In this document: one piece after another, positions 12,425-26,400 of the stretch
Layout of the letters: the number at the start of each line of letters is the position of its first letter
How positions within the stretch are numbered: the first letter of the stretch is position 1
Source: Acanthacorydalis orientalis
Taxonomy: Eukaryota; Arthropoda; Insecta; Megaloptera; Corydalidae
Length of the DNA: 64,000 nt
NCBI GenBank assembly: GCA_034766995.1
Contig: CM068324.1
Location: 19,327,394 to 19,391,393, forward strand
Direction: 5' to 3'
Program-made: the position numbers and the translations under genes
The notes under the pieces: generated by a model
Told to the model about the DNA's origin: nothing
What the model saw: the letters and a program-made list of their open reading frames with translations, nothing else
Databases searched by the model: none

Positions 12425-13033
12425 TAATACATTTATTTCAATTCTAATGAATGGAATTATTTATTAGTTTTCAATTAAATTTATACAAACACAACTTAAT
12501 AAAATTTCAACATCTCTAGCTATTACTTTATTAAGTAATTCTATTTAGATCAAATCATTTTATGTACCGTGTAGTTTTTTTTTTATTTATATAGAAATAA
12601 ATTCTGTCGCTGATCGTATCTTTCGTTTACTCCTATGTATATTTATTTTTATTAATGGTTTGGGATGTTAGAAGATAATAGATGTTTTTAGTTTCATTTT
12701 ACTTTTCAAACAATAAATTTAAAATGACTATAAATAACAGTGATCCAAATTATATATTGGTTTATCGTTCATTTAAACTAACTATATTTCTAATTTGATT
12801 CTTTTTTCTTTAACAGAATTGAGAAATTATTTTTAGTATATATCACTCTATAATTGTTTCACATTTAAATCATGTACAAAAAATATAATATATTTTCCAA
12901 TAATGAAAACTTACACACTTTTAAGAAATATTATACTGATTTTAAGAACAATCATTATATATAATATTAAGAAATATTTCTGGAAAAATCCAAAATGTAA
13001 AGTTAATCTTTTAAGAACTTTTCTATTTATTAA

Positions 13034-13036
<3 letters not shown>

Positions 13037-13108
<72 letters not shown>
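13037..13108. repeat. (TA)n microsatellite
   Basis: About 36 uninterrupted AT units. Confidence 0.97.
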
Positions 13109-13111
<3 letters not shown>

Positions 13112-13419
13112 TAAAAAATAACAGATTTCTTAATAACATAATTAGAATTTAATTAACGAACAATAATATTTAAAATAACGATTTATAGAATAAATATGTT
13201 TAATGGTAATTTATAATATAATTATCAGTCAACAGTTTTTTAAGAATTATGGTATCAATCGAGTTTAACTCTAATACAGTTTCAAATAGAGTACACTCTA
13301 TAGTTTATCTACTAGAAATTGATTTAATGCAAATACAACCAATTTGTTTCCATGAATTGATAGATAATCATGTTATATTATGCTCCATTGTACTATTATG
13401 TCTATTTTCATCTAAAGAA

Positions 13420-13421
<2 letters not shown>

Positions 13422-13469
<48 letters not shown>
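13422..13469. repeat. (TA)n microsatellite
   Basis: About 24 TA units. Confidence 0.97.
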
Positions 13470-13473
<4 letters not shown>

Positions 13474-13805
13474 TGTGCAAAATTTGAATAATAATACGTT
13501 CATAAGATGACAATCTTATCAAACAATAAAGGACAGTTAAAACACAATAGCAAATTGAATAGTTATGTTATCTCTATTATAATACAAACTCTCAGTGTGT
13601 ACAAACGTCGATAAATATGTGTTAGAAATAAGTACGTGTTATAAGTATTTTTTATGAATTTATTTGTGAAATGTTTTCACTGCGGGTCTTTCATTTTAGT
13701 AGGCATATAGATAAGATCAGGTTAGTCTTGCGATAGAATCAATTTTAGGCTTTGAATTTAAACAAACCTCTTGTTGTTATATTAAACTATATTATATCGT
13801 TACAA

Positions 13806-13850
<45 letters not shown>

Positions 13851-14230
13851 CTGCGAATTCCTAACAAAACAACATGCACAGTGTAACTAATGGAATAAAA
13901 ATTATTCAGTAATCAAGAATAACATTTTAAAATAACAATTAAGAAATTCGTAAATAATTAGATGATTATTAAGCTATTTAAAAAATCCAGTTGAAGAGAC
14001 AACCCTATTTTAGTAGATGTTCCATAACAAGTCTTCGTGTCCAGGATTCTAGCGTAATTACACACTTAATCCGCTTACATTAATTATATTAAACGAAAAT
14101 TGTTGATTTAAATATAAATTACTGTCGAGCTTCAAACCGAATACTACAAATCACAACAAAGCTCAACAACAGCTAGTTCTGGTTTAATTATAACTAGAAC
14201 GTAAATATTCAAGTAACTACTATACATGTG

Positions 14231-14235
<5 letters not shown>

Positions 14236-14282
<47 letters not shown>
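14236..14282. repeat. (TA)n microsatellite
   Basis: About 23 TA units. Confidence 0.97.
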
Positions 14283-14284
<2 letters not shown>

Positions 14285-14995
14285 ATTTTAATGGATTTTG
14301 GTGTGAACTGTGTCAATAATATTTAATTACAATATTTTGTATTTGATTAAGTAATATATTAGAATCAATTTTATATGAAGAATAGTACTGTGAAAAAAAT
14401 ATGTGTTAACTAATGAAATGTTTTTGTTATAATAACTCATAAATGAATTTATTATTAAGAATGATAAAGGAAATGAATAAGATAATATTATAAGGAGAAA
14501 CTTTTTTTAATAATTTTGTTACATTATTAAATAAACATGAAACAGATCTGTGTGAATGAAACTGTGATAGTGGGATGTTTGTTTTCGACACAAACTGATA
14601 GAGAATTAGATACAAGATTGTTATTTTCTTTAGACTATTTTCATGTAGCATACTTAACAAAGTAATTTTTCTTTCGTGAGTATGTTAAAGACGTCATGTA
14701 TTGCACACCTATTACAAACATCACAAAATTAAAGACCAAAATAACGGACACCATCGTCAGTGTAACTGTGGACACGTTGTTGCAACGAACGTGGACTGAA
14801 ATCGAATATCGGTCAGACGTGCTGAGAGCCACTAATGATCCACACGTAGAAATCTACTGACATGTCAATAAAAACCTTTTGAGTTAGGCTATGTAATGTT
14901 AAAAATTGCACGCTTGTGTGTTTGTCAGTTATTTAGTTATTAATTTTCAAAATAGAAGATTATTTTAGACTGATTATTCCTACACGCATATATAG

Positions 14996-14998
<3 letters not shown>

Positions 14999-15052
<54 letters not shown>
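14999..15052. repeat. (TA)n with TATG tail
   Basis: About 20 TA units grade into GTATATATGTATGTAC. Confidence 0.95.
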
Positions 15053-15054
<2 letters not shown>

Positions 15055-15270
15055 CGGGTGTGAACATTTGTGTAATTCGTTTGAAATATTGATGCCAATT
15101 CAATTGATAAATTATTTCTGATAACGATTTCAGTACGGTTGTGCTTTTATATGTACTGACATTTTATTTGTCGTTTTATATTTCTTTGTATCCAAATTTA
15201 TTAAAATAAATACTAATTTATAATATATTAGAAAAATGTTTTCCAAGAATTTGTATATATACATAAAAAG

Positions 15271-15308
<38 letters not shown>

Positions 15309-15655
15309 TTATAAATAAAATATAAACGAACTTCTATAACAAACACATATCTGCACGCTCTATTAATGAAACGATTTAATCAGTATTAGTGAAATAAATT
15401 TTGATAGCTAAACTAAACATATTCATATGTATATATATATACATGTGTGTGTATACATAATTTTGAAACAAAACATTAATGTTCCATGAATATATGCAAA
15501 TGTATCAAATAAATTTCAACATTCGACTGTCGAGAACTCAACTAACTTAGACAAATTAGTTTAGTAAAATGAATACTTATTTTTCTTTTTTTCATCTGAT
15601 AAAATGGCTTCTGCATCAAGCGTGACGTGACGTATTTTGCATTATTCATGATGAC

Positions 15656-15690
<35 letters not shown>

Positions 15691-15822
15691 GTACAGTAAA
15701 AAAATTCAATATACAGAAAGTCCTGTGTGAACTAAAAAATGTTTATATACGGCTTGTAATAGGAACTCAAAATCCCTGGTATCCAGTAAAACATCTGAAA
15801 TTCTTTTGAAAGTAAACTAAAC

Positions 15823-15823
15823 G

Positions 15824-15870
<47 letters not shown>

Positions 15871-15873
15871 GTA

Positions 15874-15937
<64 letters not shown>
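15823..15937. repeat. long interrupted (TA)n
   Basis: About 115 bases of TA broken by single G or C bases, giving alternating GTATAT and ATATAC segments that are themselves palindromic. Confidence 0.95.
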
Positions 15938-15939
<2 letters not shown>

Positions 15940-16418
15940 TATCAGTGTAAATTTTCCACATATAACTTAGTAGGGTACATACTCATACAATATAATTTTA
16001 TTATCTTGAAGATCATAAAAGTGTTATTTCATTTCCTTGGAATTTAACATACACACTAAGTGTTTAAATGTGGATGATATAATGTTATATTTTTTAATAC
16101 TTCTTGCTTTATTTTTTGTTTGTGTTTAAGGAAATTTTACAATAAAACAACATTTAAAGAAATACTTATTGTTCTTGCTTTAAAATAAATCATTTATTCC
16201 ATATGAGTAAAGCACAAAAAAGATCTGAGTTGTTGTAAGTTTTAGCTGACAACAAGTTCGAGTGCAAAGGGTTAATTTGCTTCGCTAAATAAAAACAAAC
16301 ATTGTATTACGTATGAAAATATATCTACTAATTAAAATAAATCATACAGTATATTATTGTAAAATATGTGAAAATGTTATTTAATAATTAACGTGTCCAT
16401 ACGTTTTCAAATTTTTCT

Positions 16419-16467
<49 letters not shown>

Positions 16468-17803
16468 ATGTTTTTCGAAAAACATACAAGAGACTGAAAA
16501 TTTTAATTAAATTTTTCGATTCCGTATATAAATTTAATTACAATTTTAAATAAATTTGAAAAATCGTGTTATTTTTACTATGGAATAAATTTAAAAGTAA
16601 ATATTTATCTAAGCAAGTACAACAGAAAAGCTACATTTCAAATCCAACCCACACATTATAAATATATCACATTTATTTTACACTTTTCGCATTGTGCAGT
16701 GACAAAAACAACTGAATATGTATATCTTACATCATACATAATGCGTGGTCTGTGGTCACTCCGAGAAGATTCAAAAACTGAAAACATTATACTGTTTGCA
16801 AATTTGCTTCATAATTTTCTGTTGGTTTTAGTTGTCAACAAATATTAAGATATTATTTATAATACATGTAATAATTTTCGTTTTAATCATTTAATTTTAA
16901 TATGTCGCAATTAAAAGAACATATATTTTATTATCCAATAAATGCGATTTAGGATAATGATTTAAACGTTCAACAAAAGAACCGTTTTGTTTCTATTCGT
17001 TATTAATGAGTAACATATACAATAACATCAAAACGATTAAAAAGTATTACTTGAAAAATATATTATAATATATTTATGTTTTTAATCGTGTTATTTTTTA
17101 TTAAACCAACTGCTGTATGTATAAACAAAATATATAAAATACACATTTAATATTTTACATCAAATTTATATTTTATACTTGTTACGAATAGGTGTAATTA
17201 AAGAGAAATGTGTTTTTGCAAAAACATCAAACGGTTTTTTTTAAATTAAAAATGTAACTGTATCAGCACCGTAAATATTGAGTAAAATAAAAGTACTGCG
17301 AACAATTTATACAATTATATATGTCAGTGTAAATGATATCAAATATAAAAGAGAATTTTATTTAATCGAGTGTACTTTTAAATCGTTTTTTACAATTTAT
17401 TATATTAAAAAATTATTCATTGAAAAAGTAATCAGACAAACTGTTCTTTTAAGATGTATGTATTATTTTATCAAAGCAAATTAAAATTTATTAGGACGAA
17501 AGGACATTTATTTAACTCAAATTCAAACTGATTGAAAATATATATATATATAAGGAACTAGATAAAAATGAGATACAAAAAGAATTGATTTACCTATACG
17601 CCTTCTGTTAACAATTTCAATGTGTTATAGCTTTAGTTTCCTTTCATAAATTCAATAGCTGCCGAGATATGTCAACAATAAAATGGATTGAACACACGGT
17701 TGGTTACGTGGATTAGTTGTTTGAATAGAATGTTTTCAAGCACTATATGCATTATGCAAGTTTCTTATACAAACATACATACGTTCATATATACAAGCAT
17801 GGA

Positions 17804-17839
<36 letters not shown>

Positions 17840-17892
17840 GTTATTTTGAAAAATCCAGAAAAACTAAAATTTTCAAACATAATAAGAATGTA

Positions 17893-17960
17893 TTAGGTTG
17901 GCAAAACTATAATTTCGGTTTATATCTTCAAATTCATACTAAACTATTACTTTTTATAAA
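17893..17960 (-). mobile_element. family A mariner-type 3' end fragment
   Basis: TTAGGTTGGCAAAACTATAA, preceded by TA, matches mariner terminal repeats. The following TTTCGGTTTATATCTTCAAATTC resembles the 3' end of the copies at 21846 and 37692. No opposite end or coding sense is visible, so it is a solo terminus with an approximate right boundary. Confidence 0.55.
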
Positions 17961-18861
17961 AAAAACATGTATTTATTTATCTTTATTATTGGTATTAATT
18001 TTAATTAACTATATTAGTTTAGGTCGAAATTATATAGTTATTTATTTGAAATTTGTCAGTACTGATTACACAGCCTTATTGATGTAGTCATAAAAAATAT
18101 GTATCTCTGTGAAACATAAATTAAACAATTATATATTATGTAATTCCTTGTATAATAACATGTTTGAATGTTTAGTCAGGAGTAATCTTATATCTTTAAT
18201 TTAACATCTTAAGGCTTTCACAAACTCATTACACATGTCAGAACAAGCAATTAATAGGTACGTATTCAGTTATAGATCAAAAGCATTGAATGTAACGCGA
18301 TATTTCAAAGATCCCGTATTGTTCGTCATCAAAAAGTGATTTGAAACGTTTTCTGTCTTTCATTTTCTTGTTAAGAAAATCATAAAGGTCCTTTTCTATA
18401 TAAACACGAGACACGTTCCATGAAATTTTCGAATCATTAAACGTGTATTATGGAACAGTTTAAAAACGAATTACTGTGAAGAGACAAAAAAACAAATTTA
18501 TCGATAATCTTGGTGAAATAACAAAAGTTCAATTGAAAAAAGCCAACGTTTAAATGCATTTATATTACTGACAATATATCTTGTTTCACCTTGAGACACA
18601 AACATTGAACGAATGTCTGTTTTGGCGTTCGTAGTTCGTGCTCTGTCTATTAAATAAATTAAATAAAGAAAAACTGATCTTTCATATAATTTTATTGTTC
18701 AAGTTTTTATGATAGCGGAAAATTTTATGAATCAACTATTTTTTTTCTAAGTTAAAAAACTTATCGGAAATATATAGGTCATAAAAAGTTTTATTTGTTA
18801 GAACTGTTTGCTATGAAATATATTTAAAAGGCACATACATTCGCCTTCACACACACACACA

Positions 18862-18898
<37 letters not shown>

Positions 18899-19501
18899 AA
18901 TGTTTGCATAAAAAGAAAATATGAAAAAATGATAACAAAATAATATTAAAAAGATGTAACTCATGTTAAATAATGATTTAGTTTTCATTAAATAAAACAA
19001 TATATTAATGAAATTAATAATTATAAGTACAAATAATTATAAAACGTATGAAAATGACACTTTCTCGAATTAAACTTTATTAAATGTTTAAGAAACTGTA
19101 AAATTAAAATTATTTTTCTTCTGATTGATCTTGATAAGTTTTTCACAAAATATGACACTACTCGGTTTGAAACGCTTTTGAAAATTTAAAAGTTCGTTTA
19201 AGAGATAATAAGAAGGTACTGAATATAGACTCAAAGCTACATTCTAGGAATTCTAATATGTTCATTTTACAAATACATAATAGTAGAGAGAAAACATCGT
19301 TTCGACCTATTATAGTCGCACAAATAAACCACAAACAGCAAATATATCGTCAATTGAACAAAAACTGATATAATCAAAGTGAACAAACGAAGCCACAAAC
19401 AAACCATAAATGTCAGTATAATCAGATACGTGTTGTAAACAATTTGAAGAGTCTCAAAGGAAATTGTTAAGAATTTAATGATAATACACATACACACACA
19501 G

Positions 19502-19536
<35 letters not shown>

Positions 19537-20399
19537 AAATCATATTAATTTCATAAATTATGAACTAAATTAAATTACTATTAGAGTAAATCCAATTTTT
19601 AAATATATAACAAAATGTTTTTCAAATACTTTATAAAACAAATATATTTCACTATACTATCATTTCGTTATTTACTTTTTAAGATATGTAAAAAAATCTT
19701 ATCAAACATTTAAAAAAAATATTTATTTATTTCAAATAGTAATGTTTAAATTATAATATTTTAATTATTTCTACTTAACACCCACTCATGCATTAATATT
19801 AATTTATAAATATTTTTGCATTATTATATAGAGCTGTATCTATTATGAAAAAAAACCTATTTTTAAATCTACTAAAATAGATATAAAAATACACGAAGTA
19901 GCATATTTTACGCAATATTTAATTAACAAATTAATTTATTTGTTTTTCAACTATTTAAATAATTAATAACAATACAAATATAAATATTAAAATGATTGAC
20001 ATTTAACTAATATCATTTCTATATTTCTCATAAGTTTATGAAAGTTCTAATAGGTAAAAAATATATGTTATTATCTGATAGACGTTATATTTTATTTATA
20101 AAATATTTCCCTTTGATAAAAAAGAACTTTAGATTTTGCAGCAGAATCAATTTTAAAAATATATTTATAAAGCACTTTATGAACGAATTTAATTTATTGC
20201 TAGTTTGATTGTTGATGACTGAATCGTTTCATTTTTAAAACATGGAGTAAAAATAATATTTCACTACATATTTCTCTCTCTATCTATATATTTATGTGTA
20301 CATATATATATATATGTATTTGTAGCATAACATATTCCCTCAATTTAACTTGATATGCATTCACAATTTGTCTCGTATGAAAGAGGGACATTTTTCAAA

Positions 20400-20720
20400 A
20401 GCACACCGCTGTACTTCATCGATAACCACCTACCCTGACCATCTCACCCTTAACGCGTATACCACCAAGTCGATAAATCGAACGCATATCAACCCTATAT
20501 AACGTAGCTCTCTCCGGCTGGCTTGGATGCCTTGCTCACTGCCTGGCCTGGAGCCGTTGCTACTTCAAATGGAATCAATCGATTCTATTATCAAAAGAAG
20601 TTTCCGTTAGATTCTGGTTGCCTGCATGCGTGTCTGACTGCTCTTGCCTGCTTGCTTGCTTACCGGGTATCATCGCACCTTACCGAAAATGTACCGCCAA
20701 TCAACAGGTTTAAATACACT
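20400..20720 (+). promoter_or_regulatory. GC-richer island with TATA-like box
   Basis: A ~300-base island with normal GC stands out from the spacer. CTATATAA at 20495-20502 is a good TATA-box match followed by a CT-rich run. An open frame begins at 20523, but its residues match no family and it soon enters CA/TA repeats. The island could be a core promoter with leader exon, or an old repeat. No downstream exon is identified. Confidence 0.25.
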
Positions 20721-20727
20721 CTTTCTC

Positions 20728-20737
20728 ACACACACAA

Positions 20738-20771
<34 letters not shown>
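20728..20771. repeat. (CA)n-(TA)n microsatellite
   Basis: CA units with one AA interruption are followed directly by TA units. Confidence 0.95.
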
Positions 20772-21845
20772 GCTGTCTTTTTACATATTCATTTCTAGGT
20801 AAGTTACATTTCGACCTAACCTTCCTATGGAATTTACAACCATAATAAGCAATCTATCAGACGCAGTATGAACTCTCTTACTGAACCCATAGTTTCCGGT
20901 TTTAGTTACCACCAATTTCAGTTTCGCAATCGATTAAATCAATCAAAAGTTCAACTTAAACGAAGAGAACGAGTGTGCTTTTACTGGCAATACATATTAC
21001 AGTTTTCCTCTACGCTTTACGTTTAATCTGAAATTTTTGTCCAAGAGAGATAGATTTAAAAAAACCTGACGGTATCTGTATAACTGTTTCACTTTAGTCA
21101 AGCCGTTATATTTTGATATTGTATTGAATTTACTTTTCAGAACAGACAAAGATTGGAATATATTTTTAACAGCACATCCACTAGTATCTTCTTTGTTTAG
21201 TTGTATTTTTCAGATATTTTTCATTCGTATCACTTTCAAACACACAGATTTTCATATTATATTTATGTATATGTATATATATATATATATATATATAATA
21301 TGTGTGTGTGTGTATCTGGGTGGGTGTACAGAGCATATAAATATATGTAGAGCAAACGTCGACATAAATGTTAACTGCAACGAAACGTTCAAATATGGTG
21401 ATCTCTTTTTAATAGAGGTTGAAGAAATGATGTGTTCATTTTGGCCAGAAGAAAATGGTCGTTTATTTATACCAGAGTTTCTATTATCCTCGGTATTGTT
21501 AAAAATTGTTCAATGTATTTATAAGGAAAATATATGTTCAAAGAACTGGTACAGTAGACATCATTTTGGTTTTTTAATCAAATTTTAGTTTGAATCTGGA
21601 TTTTGTTTGCTTTTTCTTTTTTTTGTTGTGTTCACAGTGCATTAAAAATTTTCAACATATATAATATTTTGGTTTAATTGCATCTTATATATATATATAT
21701 ATATATATATATTTCTTAATATTTTTAAACTATTTATTTGTACTATAATTTCATACTAGATTAAGCAATTTATGATCTATTATTAATAATATTTAGATAA
21801 TAATTAAATAATTTCTGTCTAATTTATTTAATAAAAGATACTCTA

Positions 21846-22253
21846 TTAGGTTGGTAGAACAATAATTACTGTTTATAACATTCAAATTCATATACATTTA
21901 CAGTTTTTTTGATTATTCTAGCTACTTTAAGTGATACAAAATTGTTAGATGACTAAAACCTAACTTCAGTTGGTCGTTATGAATTGAAGGACACCTGCGA
22001 TCTTCTGTATCTTCAACACTTTCCTTAATAGTACTCACACCAAAACCATCGTTTATTTTACGAGCAGTTTCTGCTGCTTTACCACCCGTTTTGAATTATT
22101 AGAAAATAATTGCTCTTATTTGCTTTTTTCCATCTTTAATTCAATAGCCCAATTTGAAGCAAAATTAATAACAGTACCAAAGTTTATGCTACCAAAGTAT
22201 AGACGGAAAAATGCACTTTAAAATGATATTAATTATCATTCGTACCAAACTAA
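21846..22253 (-). mobile_element. family A mariner MITE, near-complete deletion derivative
   Basis: Both ends are visible. The left reads TTAGGTTGGTAGAACAATAA and the right is its degenerate complement ending CGTACCAAACTAA. TA lies on both sides. On the minus strand a mutated ATGGAAAAAAGC start is followed by FKTGGKAAETARKINDGFG, then, after a short gap, EDTEDRRCPSIHNDQLKL. This is the N-terminal paired-type HTH region of mariner transposases. The sequence then passes into the 3' terminal region with no catalytic DDE/D domain. Frameshifts and stops show it is dead. At ~408 bases it is about a third of a normal mariner. Confidence 0.8.
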
Positions 22254-23400
22254 TAATATGTTTTGATAAATATCTTTAAAATATAAAAATATGTATTCTT
22301 ATAATTGTAAGTATATAAGTTTTATATGCATGTAGATTTGTAGTATTTACATAAAATGAATCTTTATTATATCCACTTGTCGTATGCATCTTTGTCATAA
22401 AATTAATATAAATAATAATAGAGCATATTTAAAAAAGTAACTCATCTTTAGCCAGAACTATTTCTTTTATTTGGGTACTGCGAAATGTTTACAATTTGTA
22501 TTCTTATTAAAGCAAGTAATATTGAATGTATACAAACCAAAAAGCATCACGTTTCGTATTAAACAGTTATTTTAAACTTGTTGGTCACGGAGAGATGTTA
22601 AAAAACTAAAGTTAGTTAATTAGAAAAAAAGAGATGTTATGTACGTGTATTTGTCTGTTGAAATAATTTAAAGTCTGCCCGATTCTAGAGAAATTTAATT
22701 ATTGAATAGTTGTCTTTCTTAATCAGTGAAAAAAATTATAAACTCAAAATTAAAAAAAAGCTTTTTAATTAAAAATAAAATTAGAATGAACCGTAATTGT
22801 GAATTTTAATACAATTGTAATTTATAATGAAAAACTCTCATATTTGTCTGTTTCGCAGTGTGTTTCTATTGAACTTTGTAAATGTCATAGAGTTATTAAG
22901 TTTTTCTTTCATACATAAACACTTTTGTCTATCCCAAAGGCCAGAATAACTAAACTGTTTAGTTATACTGGATTAACTGAGTTATAATTAATTTTAAGTA
23001 GTATAAATTAAGTATATGTATATTTAATAATTAAATACACTTTTAAACATAAGTAAATTTTCAAATAGATACAGTCCCTTTGTTCGTAATTGTATGTGAA
23101 TAATTTTTATAACTTTAAATCTTTTAAGTAAAAGTTTTAAAAATTTACAAATTAGAATTTTGGGAAATAATATTATTTTGTATATCATCAGTTTATTCTA
23201 GATAGATTTTAAAATAAAATTATATTATTCTGTTTGTAAATTATATTGAATTATAGAATTTATTTCATTTGTATTAAAAATGTTTTATTTTACAGGTGGG
23301 TTCAATGTGTTTTATACGAAAATAAGTATGTAAGTACTTTTATCTAAATACTATATTAATTTGTGTTTTTATTGTTGTTTCGTTTATTTAAATTTGAAAG

Positions 23401-23457
<57 letters not shown>

Positions 23458-24607
23458 TAAAGATAAAAAGTATATAAAAATGGCATTTAAAAATATAAAT
23501 TCATTCATTAAAACTGATATTTACATTGTTACGAGTCATGAAATTAAACGATGTAATAACAGTTATTCGGAAAAATTTAAGTAGAGGTTTGTGTTGCTAA
23601 TAAAAATGTTTTAAAGAGTTTTTCTAAATGCTATATTTGTTATATAGTATTTTTAATAGTACATTTGATATTTTCCATATAAAAATGATGTCAAATGTCT
23701 ACCTACACTTTTTTTAGTTCGATACATATATTTTCAGTTTATTTCTTTCTTACAATGTACAGTTTAAGTTTTCCATTAAATGAATTCACTCTATAATATG
23801 TTATTCTAGTATAAAATTATAACTACTTTGTTTTTGAAACGATAAAGACACATTTTTATTTTTTTTTATTACTAGATTCTTCTATTTGCTTTTTCTTGGA
23901 TTAGATTTACAACTTTAGACATTTTAGAAATATGTCTTCATTTTTATGTAAATATTATGTCATATTCAACAAAAATAATTATTTATTTATTATTTATAAT
24001 ATTGTCTTATAAGAAAACGTTTACTATTGGATTCATTAATCAAAAAATGTATGAATATTTACGATTATTTATTATTTTAAGTTAATTGTGACATTATAAA
24101 TATAATAGGAAAGAACTAAAAACTGAACATTAAGGGAAAGGAATATCGTAAAACTCCAGCAACATAAATATACAATAAGCGTTCATGTTTAACCCTTAGC
24201 ACTTAAAACAAATCTTTTAGATCTTATGTAAATTATACATAACTCTTGAACATGGAAGAAAGCAATGTATATATATATATATATATATAACAATAAAAAA
24301 TGCTATATTTGTCATAATTTATTCGAAGCACTCCGCATAAAGATTAAAATTAACTCAAAACGCGCCTAAAAACCAACATTCTTGTGTAATGTATAACCTT
24401 TGAATTATTTAAGTGGGCCCCGTGTACATATATTTATAACGATATGTTATAAATCATTTATATCATAAACGCTGGAACACTTGTTTTGTATGAATTTAAC
24501 ATAGAGTTTTTAAAATGCAAAGAAACATATTGATTTCGTATTACGACTAAATATAAAATAAAAACTACATTCGTTATTGGTGTCAAAACGTTTAATTAAA
24601 TTTTGTT

Positions 24608-24659
<52 letters not shown>

Positions 24660-24798
24660 TTGTGTGTGTAAGTATTTGTTTTTACATATATAAACAAAGT
24701 TATGAATAAAACTCAAAAAAGCAACAAAACCATACGTTGATTGCATAAACCTTATCCTGGCAGGGTTTAGTTAGAGTTCTGTATGCTTTTATCTCGTA
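22254..24798. other. AT-rich spacer, no gene seen
   Basis: There is almost no simple repeat from 22254 to 23400. TA arrays follow at 23409-23452 and 24267-24290. A 10-base perfect palindrome (ATAACTAAAC and its complement around one T) sits at 22946-22966. Confidence 0.5.
24610..24670. repeat. (TA)n-(GT)n microsatellite
   Basis: About 21 TA units followed by an interrupted GT tract. Confidence 0.95.
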
Positions 24799-25025
24799 CG
24801 AGGGACACTAAAAGTTTCGAGATGTAAAGAATCGGTTTGACTGACATCACTAGGGCACTAATATACATTTGTATCTTGTCTGTCTGTCAATGATGTGCAA
24901 GTTTCTACTCGTTTTAAAGTTACGTCACGACATAATGAGCTACAGAGATTCAATAGTAATTGAGCACAAGGAACGAACATTTTCGAGTAAATGGCGTTTT
25001 TAGTGTTTCCAGTATGGTCTAATTG
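24799..25025 (+). mobile_element. mariner-type 5' fragment with CGAGGG end
   Basis: CGAGGGACACTAAAAGTTTCGAG, preceded by TA, resembles mariner terminal repeats of the CGAGGG class. The GC-richer stretch behind it (to about 25025) is distinct from the flanks. No coding sense can be assigned confidently and no right terminus is seen, so the extent is approximate. Confidence 0.4.
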
Positions 25026-25492
25026 AATTAAATTTCGAGTAACGGATTGGTACTTCTTTTATACATATTGTATTTTCGCGTTTTAAAGTTTTCTTTCTTT
25101 ATATGTAAATTTAATTTGTACGAATATGTTTTATTTATCGAAATTAAAACTTTTTATATATTTCGAATTGAAGTTATTTGTTTGGCTTACTAGTAATAAA
25201 TAGTAATGAATATATTTCAGTTTATTTGCTTATTTAAATGAGTCATATTTTGTATGAAGACACTTAACTAAGTTTTGAAATGTATTTTTAATGTTGTATA
25301 AGTTAAGAGTATTCAGAATTTTGTATAAAATTCAAGCATACGTGTAAGTTTGTAAAGTTAATATAAATCATTAAATAACAAATGATATTCTATTTATAAA
25401 CAAAGCCATTAATTAATATCTGTTTCAATTATTAGATTATTTGTAAAATTAAATAATGAATTAAGCGTTTGAGGAAAAATCTTTTAGTGTTA

Positions 25493-25685
25493 TTAGGTTG
25501 ATAGGAAAATAATTGCGCTTTTTGGTCATTTTAAAATGGATTTATCGGTATGTAGACCTTCCACAAAAGTTAGGTTTTAGTTATCCAATAGTTCTGGTCC
25601 ACTTAAAATCTAGGAAAATTAAAAAAGCTGTAAATTTATATGAATTTGAAGTTCATAAAAGGCAATTATTTTTCTACCAACCTAA
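25493..25685 (+). mobile_element. family A mariner MITE, 193 bases, both ends present
   Basis: The left end is TTAGGTTGATAGGAAAATAA and the right end is its near-complement ending CTACCAACCTAA, with TA duplications on both sides. In the plus frame HLKSRKIKKAVNLYEFE is followed at once by the 3' terminal repeat. It resembles the LKQFGKSKKL of the 37692 copy, the end of the mariner second HTH. The catalytic domain is absent. The open frame continues through the terminal repeat (25513-25740), but this looks incidental. Confidence 0.8.
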
Positions 25686-25937
25686 TACTTTTTGTATACA
25701 ATTATTAATTGTTCTGCTAATTAATACTATACAAAAGTAGGAATTAGATCAGTATTCATTGATTATAAACTGAGAGAAAATGTTTTTTTTTTTATTAATT
25801 TTATTGATAGTAAAAGACAAAAATACGACATATATAAAAAGTTTATTAATATTTACATGGAACATTATTTAACTTGGTTTATGCGTTGAAGTTAATCTAT
25901 TATTTTGTAAAGAGAAATATAAAGTTTACACACACAC

Positions 25938-25982
<45 letters not shown>

Positions 25983-26109
25983 AAGACCACGTGAAATATT
26001 TCTTCATGAAATCCATCATAATTTCCGTGCATATACACACGAGTACCATTGTTTTCGAATCGCTCTACAGAGATGAAATAAAACTAACTTGCAAACTATG
26101 AGAAACTCA

Positions 26110-26400
26110 TTATAATTAAACATTAAATTTCCGAATCGTACCTACGCTGTTGTCCTAAGGGCTGACAAAAATAGCCACTCGAAAATATGATACAGTGCGT
26201 AAGACTGTCTTTGTTTCAACAGTACTGTAACGACGTTCATGTTTTGACATACACTCGTAGCACGTTCCTCACTGTATGACAGACAGAGAGGTCGTGTTGC
26301 CGAAAGAAGAGCGACCAAGTAACAAGGATCAATACTCCAGTGCTTCAAAGCGACCCAGCTTTGACGGCATATAGCACGAATCAGCATAATAGTCTTACAC
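26110..26400. other. GC-richer island, unknown
   Basis: Composition rises to near-balanced over ~290 bases with several CpGs. A minus frame of 81 residues (26142-26387) spans it but matches nothing I know. It could be a conserved non-coding element, an exon of an unknown gene or an old repeat. Confidence 0.25.

Larger units (their letters stand above)
10931..17892. other. AT-rich spacer dominated by TA arrays
   Basis: No host gene is recognised. Arrays too short for their own entry lie at 13810-13848, 15272-15305, 15659-15688, 16422-16462 and 17808-17837. A GC-richer patch at 12180-12260 contains a 22-codon frame at 12203 with no known relative. A CRE-like TGACGTGACGT occurs at about 15623. 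The frame at 14641-14832 (minus) is hydrophobic but unrecognised. Confidence 0.5.
17961..21845. other. AT-rich spacer with arrays and one GC island
   Basis: No gene is recognised. Arrays lie at 18850-18893 (CA then TA), 19505-19532, 20302-20317, 21266-21315 (TA then GT) and 21687-21713. The 154-residue frame at 21124-21588 runs through a TA/GT tract and has no recognised domain. Confidence 0.5.

Noticed and set aside
14641..14832. Hydrophobic 63-residue frame as a membrane protein
   Set aside because: AT-rich sequence readily gives Ile, Phe, Leu and Tyr. There is no family match or supporting context.
21124..21588. The longest open frame, 154 codons, as a possible gene
   Set aside because: It passes through a TA/GT microsatellite, its two halves have no recognised domain, and no splice or promoter context supports it.
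22946..22966. Perfect 10-base palindrome as an operator-like site
   Set aside because: Short AT palindromes are expected by chance at this composition and nothing around it suggests function.
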